Part shown: positions 24,581-32,210 of the stretch, piece by piece | Layout of the letters: the number at the start of each line of letters is the position of its first letter | Numbering within the stretch: position 1 is the stretch's first letter | Source: Pseudomonas sp. BN417 | GTDB taxonomy: Bacteria > Pseudomonadota > Gammaproteobacteria > Pseudomonadales > Pseudomonadaceae | Assembly (NCBI RefSeq): GCF_029871205.1 | Contig: NZ_SSOJ01000149.1 | Coordinates: forward strand, 1-49,255 | Direction: 5' to 3' | Length of the DNA: 49,255 nt | Notes under the pieces: model-generated | Told to the model about the DNA's origin: nothing | What the model saw: only the letters and a program-made list of their open reading frames with translations | The model's database searches: none | Translations under genes and position numbers: made by a program

Positions 24581-24700
24581 AAGAAGTAATGGTGACTAGC
24601 GTCCCATTCTGTGTTTGGCCGATGGACGGCTGCTACCGGCGCCGGATGCTGAAGTCTTGCAGGGGGGGGGCAGGGATACCCTGGACTGGAGGCGGAAAGT

Positions 24701-24722
24701 CCTGCCCGCCGAGGCGGGCAGG
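24701..24722 (-). terminator. Hairpin downstream of sbp
   Basis: CCTGCCCGCC (24701-24710) pairs with GGCGGGCAGG (24713-24722), 11 bp after the sbp stop codon. It is a GC-rich stem with a very tight loop; on the minus strand it is followed by GACTTTCC, so the T-run is weak. Confidence 0.5.
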
Positions 24723-24733
24723 GAGACGGGAGA

Positions 24734-25732
24734 TCACTGGGCGGTATAGACCTGGTCGAAGACTCCGCCGTCGTTGAAGTGGGTCTTCTGCACGTCACGC
24801 CAGTCGCCGAAGGTCTTCTCCACGGAAAGGAATTCCACCTTGGGGAAGCGGTCGGCGAACTTGGCGAGGATGTCCGGGTTGCGCGGGCGCAGGTAGTTGT
24901 TGGCGGCGATGGTCTGGCCCTCGTCGCTCCACAGGTACTTGAGGTATGCCTCGGCGGCGGCGCGGGTGCCTTTCCGATCCACCACCTTGTCGACCACCGC
25001 CACCGGCGGTTCGGCCTCGGCGGACACGCTGGGGTAGACCACCTCGAAGCCGCCGCGGCCGAACTCGCGGGCGATCATCTCGGCCTCGTTCTCGAAGGTC
25101 ACCAGCACATCGCCGATCTGGTTCTGGATAAAGGTGGTGGTGGCGGCGCGGCCGCCGGTATCCAGCACCGGTGCCTGCTTGAACAGCTTGCCGACGAAGT
25201 CCCTGGCCTTGTTCTCGTCACCGCCGTTCTTCAGCACGTAGCCCCAGGCGGAGAGATAGGTGTAGCGGCCGTTGCCGGACGTCTTGGGGTTGGGCACCAC
25301 GACCTGCACGCCATCCTTGAGCAGGTCCGGCCAGTCCTTCAGGCCCTTGGGGTTACCCTTGCGCACGATGAACACGGTGGCCGAGGTGAAGGGTGCGCTG
25401 TTGTTCGGCAGACGGCTGGCCCAGTCCTGCGGTACCAGGCCGCCGTTGTCGGCCAGGGCGTTGATGTCGGTGGCCTGGTTCATGGTGATGACGTCGGCTG
25501 GCAGGCCATCGATCACCGCGCGGGCCTGCTTGCTGGAGCCGCCATGGGACATCTGCAGGGTGATGTTCTCGCCTTTTTCCGCCTGCCAGTGCTTCTGGAA
25601 GGCCGCGTTGTAATCCTTGTAGAAGTCGCGCATCACGTCGTAGGAGACATTCAGCAGGGTGGGCGCGGCCTGGGCGGCGCCGGCGAGGGCCAGGCCGGCG
25701 GCGAGGAGGGAGGCGGAGAGCAGTCGTTTCAC
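24734..25732 (-). CDS. sbp: Periplasmic sulfate-binding protein
   Basis: 332 residues with a GTG start preceded by AAGGAA. The signal peptide (AGLALAGAAQA/AP) is followed by the sulfate-binding family sequence LLNVSYDVMRDFYKDYNAAF. Next come the anion-binding segments MSHGGSSKQARAVIDG and VVVPNPKTSGNGRYTYL, the latter containing the TSGNGR phosphate/sulfate loop, and TFENEAEMI. It captures sulfate or thiosulfate for the CysTWA ABC transporter. The transporter genes are not adjacent here, as in other pseudomonads. Expression is expected to depend on CysB and sulfur starvation. The upstream region is AT-rich with a TATAGT -10-like sequence but no clear -35, consistent with an activator-dependent promoter. 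Confidence 0.95.
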   Translation of the reverse strand: MKRLLSASLLAAGLALAGAAQAAPTLLNVSYDVMRDFYKDYNAAFQKHWQAEKGENITLQMSHGGSSKQARAVIDGLPADVITMNQATDINALADNGGLVPQDWASRLPNNSAPFTSATVFIVRKGNPKGLKDWPDLLKDGVQVVVPNPKTSGNGRYTYLSAWGYVLKNGGDENKARDFVGKLFKQAPVLDTGGRAATTTFIQNQIGDVLVTFENEAEMIAREFGRGGFEVVYPSVSAEAEPPVAVVDKVVDRKGTRAAAEAYLKYLWSDEGQTIAANNYLRPRNPDILAKFADRFPKVEFLSVEKTFGDWRDVQKTHFNDGGVFDQVYTAQ

Positions 25733-25827
25733 AGGGCGTTCCTTCTGGGCAGTGTGAGCGCCTGACTATAGCCGAATGGCATATGTCCTTTTAATACTGA
25801 AAAGTCATTTGGTTATTTCAATTCAGC

Positions 25828-25894
25828 AGGATGGGTGGAGCGGAGCGATACCCATCGCCGCGATTGATGGGTATCGCGGGGCTCCACCCATCCT
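25828..25894. repeat. Inverted repeat, GTAGGATGGGT family
   Basis: 29-bp arms (25828-25856 and 25866-25894; the left begins AGGATGGGTGGAGC and ends GCGATACCCATC) match with about three mismatches around a 9-bp loop. It lies between the end of plpD and the sbp promoter, so it can serve as a plpD terminator. Related copies occur at 28551-28661. Confidence 0.8.
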
Positions 25895-26002
25895 ACGAGA
25901 CTACCGACTGCCGCCGTGGCCCGGACGAAAGCCGGGAACGACCCTGATTGCGCCCGGGTTTCAGACCTGCCGGGGCCCCTTGGGAGGCGGAGCCTGGCGC
26001 AG

Positions 26003-28183
26003 TCAGAAGACGCGCCCGAGGTTCAGGTAGAGCGCCCGCTCCGACTCGTCGTTGAGGCCGAAGCTGAAGTCCAGCGGCCCCAGCGGCGTATCGAAGCTGA
26101 TGAAGAGGCTGGCGGCGTTGATGTAGCCGCTGTCGAAGCTGTTGTCGTTGTTCCAGGCCCGGCCGCGTTCCAGGCTGCCGCCGAGGTAGACCGGGAAGTC
26201 CAGCGGCAGGAAGGAGCGGCGGGTCATGCGCCGGTAGTAGACCATCCGCCCCAGGCTGATGTTCTGTCCGGAGATGGAGTCCTCGCGGAAGCCCGAGAGT
26301 TGGCGCGCGCCGCCCAGCAGGAAGCTGGAGGTGACCACCTCGGCATCGTCCAGGGTGCGCCCGTAGCGGCCGCCGAGGACGAAGGTATCCGGGCCTGAAC
26401 CCATGGCCTTGTCCAGGCTCAGCTGCCACTGCCGATAGCGCTCGTCCGAGCCCAGGTCGGGGTCGTACTGGCGCAGCGTCAGGCCGATGTCCTCGCCCTC
26501 GTGGGGGTAGTCCACGTTGTCCAGGGTGTCGAAGGAGTACGTCAGCTCGTAGTAGCCCTCGCTGAAGCTGAAGCTGGGCAGGTCGCGTTCGCCCACCCGC
26601 ACATCGGCCTCGCCCCAGGCCTGGCCCACGCCGAAGCGGATCTCGCCATTGTTGGCGATCTGCCGGCCGAGGTTGAGTCCGTAGCCATAGCGCTCCAGGC
26701 GGTACTCGGCTACGGGGTCGTTATCGAGGATGGCCTCGACGTTCTGTGATTCGCCGAACAGGTAAGGGGCGACGAAGTAGCGCGAGCCGGCGTCCAGGGG
26801 CTGGTAGAACTCGCTGTAGAGCTCCTGGTGGTCGCCCAGCTGCAGGCGCGTCAGCCATTCGGCGCCCAGCTCGTTGATGCCGTTCTTGCGGTAGCTGGCG
26901 CCCAGGTTGAAGGCGCTGTCGCCACGCATGTCGTCGGACAGGTTCAGCCCCAGGCGCAGGTAGTCGGTGCCGGCGCGCTTGCCGCGGGCATTGATCACCA
27001 GGGCGTTGCCGTCCTTGCGCTTGACCACCCGGTAATGCACCTGCTCGAAGTAGTCCAGGCCGTAGAGGGTGCTCATGTCGCTCTGCAGACGGTCGAGGTC
27101 CAACGGCTGGCCCAGGGGCTGGCGGATGTAGCGGCGGATCACGGCGTCGCCGATCTTCGAGTCGTTCTCGATCAGGATGCTGCGGATCACCGGCGTGCGT
27201 TCGCTGGGCAGGCGCGCGCTGTCCAGGGCCTGGTCGCGGTTGGCGGCCAGCGGGCGCAGCTCGGCCAGGCGGCCTTCGAGGATGCGGGTGGCGCGGTAGC
27301 CGGCCTCGATCATGTCGCGGGCGCGGCCGAAGTCGGTGGCGCCGAAGCCCGCCAGCGGTGGCTGGATCAGCACGTCGGTGGGGTCCAGGGTGGCCAGCTG
27401 GACCTCGGAGTTGCTGCGGGTCATCAGGGTCACCGACTGGTTGAGCACGTCCACCACCGTGCCCAGATCCTTGCGCGGGCGCAGCGGTGTGCCGATGTCC
27501 ACCACTATCACGCGGTCGACGCCCATCTCGCGGGCCACGTCAACCGGGATGTTGTCCACCATGCCGCCGTCCACCAGCAGCCGGCCGTTCACTTCCACCG
27601 GAGCGAACACCGCGGGTATCGACATGCTGGCGCGGATCGCCTGGGGCAGGTGGCCGCGGCGGAACACCACCTTCTCGCCGGTGGCGATATCGGTGGCCAC
27701 GGCGCGAAAGGGGATGGCCAGTTGGTCGAAGTCGCGGGTATCGCTGGTGTGCACCAGCAAGCTTTCCAGCAGCAGGGCGAGGTTCTGGCCCTGGATTACG
27801 CCCAGGGGCAGACCGAGGCTGCCGTCGTCGCGGAAGCTCAGGCGCTGCTTGACCAGAAAGTCGCGGTCGTCCTGCTTGCGGCGGAAGGGTACGTCCTGTC
27901 GTGGCGGGTCGTCGGACAGGGCCTTCTGCCAATCCAGGTGGATGGCCAGCTTCTCCAGCTCGTCGACCTGGTAGCCCGCAGCAAAGAGCCCGCCGATCAC
28001 CGCTCCCATGCTGGTGCCGGCGATGGCGTCGACCTTGATGCCCTGTTCTTCCAGCGCCTTGAGCACGCCGATATGTGCCAGGCCGCGGGCGGCGCCGCCG
28101 GACAGCACCAGGCCGATCCGGGGTTCGGGCTGGGCCAGGCAGAGGAGGGGGAGAAACAGCAGGCAAAGCAGAAGGCGGCGCAT
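26003..28183 (-). CDS. plpD: Patatin-like phospholipase PlpD (type Vd autotransporter)
   Basis: 726 residues. A signal peptide (MRRLLLCLLFLPLLCLA) precedes the patatin domain (about 20-310), with oxyanion loop LSGGAARG, nucleophile S58 (GTSMG) and D205 (DGG), forming the Ser-Asp dyad. A POTRA-like segment (about 325-400: IRSILIENDSKIGDAVIRRYI) follows, then a 16-strand-type outer-membrane beta barrel to the end, terminating LYLNLGRVF with the C-terminal Phe needed for BAM recognition. PlpD of P. aeruginosa is a secreted lipolytic enzyme binding phosphatidylinositols. Size, domain order and catalytic spacing agree well. It is divergent from the Rdx gene. Confidence 0.95.
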   Translation of the reverse strand: MRRLLLCLLFLPLLCLAQPEPRIGLVLSGGAARGLAHIGVLKALEEQGIKVDAIAGTSMGAVIGGLFAAGYQVDELEKLAIHLDWQKALSDDPPRQDVPFRRKQDDRDFLVKQRLSFRDDGSLGLPLGVIQGQNLALLLESLLVHTSDTRDFDQLAIPFRAVATDIATGEKVVFRRGHLPQAIRASMSIPAVFAPVEVNGRLLVDGGMVDNIPVDVAREMGVDRVIVVDIGTPLRPRKDLGTVVDVLNQSVTLMTRSNSEVQLATLDPTDVLIQPPLAGFGATDFGRARDMIEAGYRATRILEGRLAELRPLAANRDQALDSARLPSERTPVIRSILIENDSKIGDAVIRRYIRQPLGQPLDLDRLQSDMSTLYGLDYFEQVHYRVVKRKDGNALVINARGKRAGTDYLRLGLNLSDDMRGDSAFNLGASYRKNGINELGAEWLTRLQLGDHQELYSEFYQPLDAGSRYFVAPYLFGESQNVEAILDNDPVAEYRLERYGYGLNLGRQIANNGEIRFGVGQAWGEADVRVGERDLPSFSFSEGYYELTYSFDTLDNVDYPHEGEDIGLTLRQYDPDLGSDERYRQWQLSLDKAMGSGPDTFVLGGRYGRTLDDAEVVTSSFLLGGARQLSGFREDSISGQNISLGRMVYYRRMTRRSFLPLDFPVYLGGSLERGRAWNNDNSFDSGYINAASLFISFDTPLGPLDFSFGLNDESERALYLNLGRVF

Positions 28184-28255
28184 AACGCATCCCTGGTCAG
28201 GCGGAGGTCCGAAGCCGGCTATTATAGGGCGCCCATCCCCTCGCCGAGCCCAGCC

Positions 28256-28540
28256 ATGTCGTCAGCCAAGCCTGAAATCGTCATCACCTACTGCACCCAG
28301 TGCCAATGGCTGCTGCGCGCCGCCTGGCTGGCCCAGGAACTGCTCAGCACCTTCAGTGATGACCTCGGCAAGGTGAGCCTGGAGCCGGGCACCGGCGGCG
28401 TGTTCCGAATTACCTGCGACGGCGTACAGATCTGGGAGCGCAAGGCCGATGGCGGTTTCCCCGAGGCCAAGGTGCTGAAACAGCGGGTGCGTGACCAGAT
28501 CGACCCGGCGCGGGACCTGGGCCACAGCGACCGCCCCTGA
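28256..28540 (+). CDS. SelT/SelW/SelH (Rdx) family protein
   Basis: 94 residues starting MSSAKPEIVITYCTQCQW. The redox motif CxxC (C13, C16) sits after the first strand, the position occupied by Cys-Sec in eukaryotic SelW. The rest, including the FRITCDGVQIWERKADGGFPEAKVLKQRVRDQI segment, is the conserved thioredoxin-like Rdx domain. No selenocysteine codon is involved. The role is probably a small thiol oxidoreductase or adaptor; its cellular partners are unknown. The start was set at the ATG where family similarity begins; upstream frame extension is antisense to plpD. Confidence 0.9.
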   Translation: MSSAKPEIVITYCTQCQWLLRAAWLAQELLSTFSDDLGKVSLEPGTGGVFRITCDGVQIWERKADGGFPEAKVLKQRVRDQIDPARDLGHSDRP

Positions 28541-28550
28541 GCCGCGTCCG

Positions 28551-28661
28551 ACCCATCCTACGGTCTAAGGTCAGTTTGTAGGATGGGTCGGGCGGCGCTC
28601 CGCGAGCGGAGCGATACCCATGCGGATCGGCAGTGGGTATCGGAAGCTCAACCCACTCTAC
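28551..28661. repeat. Composite palindromic repeat, GTAGGATGGGT family
   Basis: ACCCATCCTAC (28551-28561) pairs with GTAGGATGGGT (28578-28588). The latter also pairs imperfectly with ACCCACTCTAC (28651-28661), with inner arms CGATACCCA / TGGGTATCG and a central GCTCCGCGAGCGGAGC palindrome. It lies just after the Rdx stop, so it is also a likely terminator. Confidence 0.7.
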
Positions 28662-28663
28662 GG

Positions 28664-28751
28664 TCAGGCCTGGGCGGTCGCGGGCCTCGTCTCCGCCGCG
28701 CCCTTCCTGGCCGACCGGGCGATGGCGAAGATGATCAGCGCGCCGCCCGCC
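28664..28751 (-). pseudogene. Remnant 3' end of an EamA transporter gene
   Basis: The minus-strand frame reads AGGALIIFAIARSARKG then AAETRPATAQA and a TGA stop. This matches the C-terminus of the intact EamA transporter encoded at 30912-31796 (AGGALIIFAIALSARKG then TAAVTKASPATS). Similarity stops abruptly at 28751, where the upstream part of the gene is missing. The spermidine-synthase-like cassette lies between this fragment and the intact gene, so the fragment marks an insertion or rearrangement boundary. Confidence 0.75.
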
Positions 28752-28844
28752 CCTTGTGGGGCGAGCGCAGGTCGGTGGGGCGTGGTCGCTGTGGTCCAGG
28801 CGACGATCGCGGCGGCGTTGGTGCCGCTTGAGTACCTTGCCTGG

Positions 28845-29774
28845 TCAGTTATTGAGCTGATTGACCGGTGCGTACTGGTCCGTCAGCATGCGCGCGTTGA
28901 TATCCCAGTCAGGACTCGTGGCCATGATCTGGGGGAATGCCGTGACGTTCATGTCGAAGCGCTGGAGACGTCCGTACAGGGCTGCCGCGCGCTCTTCGAG
29001 CGTCGTACGATCAGGCAACGGCTGCATGGAGGCGATGATGACGCGGCTGCCGATACTGCTGTGGCGCAGGTTGTAGAACTGGCCGAAGACGGCGTTGTAG
29101 GTCACCGACTCGGCATCATACAGCTGGCTTTTGGCGAAGGTGTTGGCCGCGACCAGGCCCTTCTCGGATAGCAGCTGTTTCACTTCCTCGAGAAACTCTT
29201 TGGTCATCAGGTGCTCGGGGATGTATTCGCCATTGAACGCATCCAGTATCACCAGATCGAACTTTTCCCCGCGCAGGCCCGCGCGCTTGATGTAGACGCG
29301 GCCGTCTTCGATGGGGGCGCTGATCTTGTCCGTTTCCTTGAAATCGAAATAGTTCTTCGCAACCCGCACGACGGCCTCGTCGATTTCCGGCGCGACAATT
29401 TCCGCGTCGGGGAACAGGGTGCTATAGGCCTGGGCGAGCGAGCCGCCGCCGAGGCCGATGATCAGGATGCGCTGCGGGTTGTCCTGCACCAGCAGGCTGG
29501 AGAGCACCATCTTGCCGTACGGGAATATCAGGCGGTCGCGGTCGATGGGGTTCCGATAGCGGCAGCTCTGGTTCTGGCCGGGGGAGGCCAGGTCGCTGAC
29601 GATGAAGGTCATGCAGCGGCGCTGATCGTCTTCGGTCACGATGATGTTGCGATAGAGCGAACGCTCCGAGTGGATCACGCGCGGTTTGCTCTCATTGGCG
29701 AGGGGCATGGCAGCCGGCAGGCCGAGGAGAAGCAGCGTGGAGGCGACAAGCAGGCTGAGTGATTTCTTGCTCAT
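28845..29774 (-). CDS. Spermidine synthase-like Rossmann protein
   Basis: 309 residues. The N-terminus is a signal-peptide-like or anchor segment (LSLLVASTLLLLGLPAAMPLA). The Rossmann domain follows: GLGGGSLA (108-115), acidic E130-x-D132, D157 (IEDGRVYI) and ILDAFNGEYIPEHL (D178). This is the arrangement of spermidine synthases and the synthase half of fused MFS/spermidine synthases, but the GGGDG and DSSDP motifs of true aminopropyltransferases are changed. Polyamine synthesis is therefore not assured. It overlaps the upstream membrane gene by 4 bp. The flanking DNA is AT-richer than the window and carries duplicated host sequence, suggesting acquisition. Confidence 0.8.
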   Translation of the reverse strand: MSKKSLSLLVASTLLLLGLPAAMPLANESKPRVIHSERSLYRNIIVTEDDQRRCMTFIVSDLASPGQNQSCRYRNPIDRDRLIFPYGKMVLSSLLVQDNPQRILIIGLGGGSLAQAYSTLFPDAEIVAPEIDEAVVRVAKNYFDFKETDKISAPIEDGRVYIKRAGLRGEKFDLVILDAFNGEYIPEHLMTKEFLEEVKQLLSEKGLVAANTFAKSQLYDAESVTYNAVFGQFYNLRHSSIGSRVIIASMQPLPDRTTLEERAAALYGRLQRFDMNVTAFPQIMATSPDWDINARMLTDQYAPVNQLNN

Positions 29775-30394
29775 GATCGAGTTTCCACGATGGAGACTTT
29801 ACCCGCGGCCACGGCGAGGGCGCCTGCCAGGAGGAGGACGGTGCTCATGGTGATGAGGATCTGATTCACCTCGATCCACAGCACCAGGTAGAAGGAGGTC
29901 GCGAGGGTGCCCAGGGCGCTGCCAAGGGTCGACACGAAATAGAGCGTGCCCGCTACCTGACCGCTGCGCTCGCTATCCTTCATCAGCAGGCGCACTGAAT
30001 ACGGCGCGATCATTCCGAGCACGGCGGTTGGCGCGAAGAACAGCAGCATTGCGGTGACCAGCGAGCCGTAGCGTGGATCCACGATCATCAGGAAAACCGC
30101 TTCCATGATGGTGTTGCTCCAGAGCACCAGCGGCAGCATGAGGAACGCGGCGCCAAGGTAGAAGCAGCCGTAGCGACCGAGATTGGGATTGCGCAGCGAC
30201 TGACGGCCGCCCAGCAGGTAGCCGATCGACAGCGACAGCATGAATACCGTAATGATGCTGCCCCACACGTAGATGCTGCTGCCGAAGTAGGGGGCCAGGA
30301 TACGGCCGCCCAGCAGTTCGATGCCCATGATGATGAAACCGCTGGTGAAAGCCAGGCAAAGGACGAGGAGGTTATACAGTGGGCTTTTCGTCAT
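29771..30394 (-). CDS. Membrane half of a split MFS/spermidine synthase
   Basis: 207 residues with about six membrane helices. The sequence (FTSGFIIMGIELLGGRILAPYFG, SSIYVWGSIITVFMLSLSIGYLLGGR) matches the N-terminal membrane portion of the widespread fused MFS/spermidine synthase proteins, including the ELLGGRILAPYFG segment. Here the synthase domain is a separate downstream gene whose start overlaps this stop (ATGA). The leader is AT-rich (AATTATATTT before the ATG) with no clear Shine-Dalgarno. Role unknown; transport or membrane enzymology of polyamine-like compounds is only an inference. Confidence 0.8.
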   Translation of the reverse strand: MTKSPLYNLLVLCLAFTSGFIIMGIELLGGRILAPYFGSSIYVWGSIITVFMLSLSIGYLLGGRQSLRNPNLGRYGCFYLGAAFLMLPLVLWSNTIMEAVFLMIVDPRYGSLVTAMLLFFAPTAVLGMIAPYSVRLLMKDSERSGQVAGTLYFVSTLGSALGTLATSFYLVLWIEVNQILITMSTVLLLAGALAVAAGKVSIVETRS

Positions 30395-30911
30395 AAATAT
30401 AATTTTGCCTAGATTGAATGGTTATAAGTGGGCGCGTAGCGCGCGCCTGCCGCCTGGCGTCTCGATCTATTTTCAGTTGTTCCAGGACCCAAGCCGGACG
30501 GCTTGGGCAAGCTGCAGGGAGGGGCGGGGTATGTGGCCCAGCCTTTCGCCTTCCCTCTAGTGGGCATCGTTCGATGATGGGGATGGCGTTCCCTGAAAAA
30601 CAGATGGTCGAACCAGTCTAGTGACGAAGAATGGTTACTGTCTGTCCTCAGGTTTGTAGGAACTGTCGCGTTGATCGCGACGATTTCGTAAGCGCGAAGG
30701 GAAGGCAGAGCTTACGGGAGAGGGCGACCTGAGGTGCCTCGGGAGTTGCAGCGGGGATCTCCGCCCGACAGGTTCCACCTCAGGATATACAAGCGATTTC
30801 CATCGCGATTGTCGGAGGAGCAGTTGCGCGGCCTTTTCGCGAATGCGTTCGCTCACGCAGGGCGGTGTCGTGTCAGTCGTGCGTCGATTGACATGGCGTC
30901 TCCCACGGGGA
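30395..30911. other. 517-bp non-coding region with relics and hairpins
   Basis: No convincing gene. Contents: an AT-rich promoter-like start (30395-30425); hairpin CCCAAGCC/GGCTTGGG (30488-30507); the 18-mer at 30606-30623 that is repeated next to csaA; an inverted pair CCTGAGGT (30728-30735) / ACCTCAGG (30777-30784). Local composition is less GC-rich than the flanks. It probably marks the upstream edge of the inserted cassette. Confidence 0.6.
30606..30623. repeat. 18-bp direct repeat, copy 1
   Basis: GGTCGAACCAGTCTAGTG, identical to 32147-32164 upstream of csaA. Loose similarity continues for about 60 bp beyond (TGTCTGTC, then GTCGCGTT followed by TCGCG, in both). Confidence 0.7.
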
Positions 30912-31796
30912 TTACGAGGTCGCCGGCGACGCCTTGGTTACCGCTGCAGTGCCCTTTCGTGCCGACAGGGCGATGGCGAAGATGATCAGCGCTCCGCCCG
31001 CCAGCATGCGCAGGCCGGGTTGCTCGTCGAACAGCCACCAGGCGAAGGCGATGCCGTAAACCGGTTCCAGGGCGAAGATCACCGCGGTGGTCCGCGCCTT
31101 CAGCACCTTGAGGCTGGCGACGAACAGGCTGTGGGCGAGGCCGGTGCAGAACACCCCGAGCAGGGCGATCCACAGCCAGTCCATGGCCTTGACCTCCGCC
31201 AGCAGCGGCCAACTGAAGGGCGCGAGGCAGAGCACTATGGTCAGGTTCTGGCAGAGCGCCGCCTTGACCGGGTCCAGGCCGCGCACGCTGGCGCGGTTGA
31301 GCAGCGACAGCAACGAGAACAGCAGGCCGGAAAGCACGGCCGAGAGCAGCCCCTGGGTGGCCGCGCTGGCCCATTCGAAGCTGGGCGTCACCAGCAGCAG
31401 GCCCAGGCTCACCAGCCCCACGATGAGGATTTCCTGGGCGCGGATGCGTTCGCGGAACAGCACGCCTTCCAGCAGCAGGGTGAAGGCCGGGAAACTGGCG
31501 AAGCCGAGGGTGGCGATGGCGACGCCGGCCACATTCACCGCATGGAAGAAGGTGATCCAGTGGGTGCCCAGCAGCAGGCCGCCGAGCCCGAGCAGGGCCA
31601 TTTGGCGCAGGTCGGGGTTGCGCGCCTTGCCGCGCGTGATCAGTTGGGCGAACAGCGCCAGGGCGATCACCGCGAACAGCCCGCGGCCGAAGGTGATGAT
31701 CATGGGGGCGCTGTCGGCGAGCTTGCCGAAGATGCCCGAAAGCCCGAACAGCAGGGCTCCCAGGTGGATGGCCAGCAGCGCGTTGCGCTCTTTCAT
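30912..31796 (-). CDS. EamA/DMT family transporter
   Basis: 294 residues with ten predicted membrane helices in two EamA repeats (repeat 1 begins MKERNALLAIHLGALLFGLSGIFGKLADSAP; repeat 2 GLLSAVLSGLLFSLLSLLNRASVRG). The charged-poor helices and the LEPVYGIAFAWWLFDEQ segment are typical of drug/metabolite exporters of the DMT superfamily. The substrate cannot be predicted. The start ATG overlaps the csaA stop by 4 bp, so the two are translated together. Its 3' end exists as a second degenerate copy at 28664-28751. Confidence 0.92.
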   Translation of the reverse strand: MKERNALLAIHLGALLFGLSGIFGKLADSAPMIITFGRGLFAVIALALFAQLITRGKARNPDLRQMALLGLGGLLLGTHWITFFHAVNVAGVAIATLGFASFPAFTLLLEGVLFRERIRAQEILIVGLVSLGLLLVTPSFEWASAATQGLLSAVLSGLLFSLLSLLNRASVRGLDPVKAALCQNLTIVLCLAPFSWPLLAEVKAMDWLWIALLGVFCTGLAHSLFVASLKVLKARTTAVIFALEPVYGIAFAWWLFDEQPGLRMLAGGALIIFAIALSARKGTAAVTKASPATS

Positions 31797-32128
31797 GCCA
31801 GGCGGGCCCCATTGGGCAGCGGCTTGTCGAAGCTTGCCAGGACCACCTTGTTTTCATCGTCATGGATGCCGGTGACCAGCACTTCCGAACGTATCCCGGC
31901 AATGCGTTTGGGCGCGAAGTTGCAGACGCAGAGCACCTGCCGGCCCACCAGCTCTCCGGCCTCGTAATGGGCGGTGATCTGGGCGCTGGAGGTCTTCACC
32001 CCGAACTCGCCCAGGTCTACTTCCAGCACATAGGCCGGCTTGATCGCCTTGGCGTTGGGGGCGGCGGAAAGGATGGTGCCGACGCGCAATTCGACGCGCT
32101 GGAAATCGTCCCATTCGATGGTGGACAT
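31793..32128 (-). CDS. csaA: CsaA-like tRNA-binding protein
   Basis: 111 residues: a stand-alone EMAP-II/OB-fold tRNA-binding domain (FQRVELRVGTILSAAPNAKAIKPAYVLEVDLGEFGVKTSSAQITAHY, VLCVCNFAPKRIAGIRSEVLVTG). CsaA in Bacillus has chaperone and export-related activity; homologues bind tRNA. GGAG lies six bases before the ATG. It is the first gene of a two-gene operon with the EamA transporter. Confidence 0.92.
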   Translation of the reverse strand: MSTIEWDDFQRVELRVGTILSAAPNAKAIKPAYVLEVDLGEFGVKTSSAQITAHYEAGELVGRQVLCVCNFAPKRIAGIRSEVLVTGIHDDENKVVLASFDKPLPNGARLA

Positions 32129-32146
32129 GGAGTGCTCCCTGACTGC

Positions 32147-32164
32147 GGTCGAACCAGTCTAGTG
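32147..32164. repeat. 18-bp direct repeat, copy 2
   Basis: GGTCGAACCAGTCTAGTG between csaA and the AraC-type regulator; copy 1 is at 30606-30623. Confidence 0.7.
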
Positions 32165-32210
32165 GCGGCTCGCCGCCTTGTCTGTCGCCAGACTCGCAGG
32201 CTTTGTCGCG

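Noticed and set aside
26828-28255. Long N-terminal extension of the Rdx frame
   Set aside because: The extension is antisense to plpD; family similarity starts only at the ATG at 28256.
28620-29171. Plus-strand frame of 183 codons near the Rdx gene
   Set aside because: It crosses a palindromic repeat, the eamA relic and the 3' end of the opposite synthase gene; no coherent protein.
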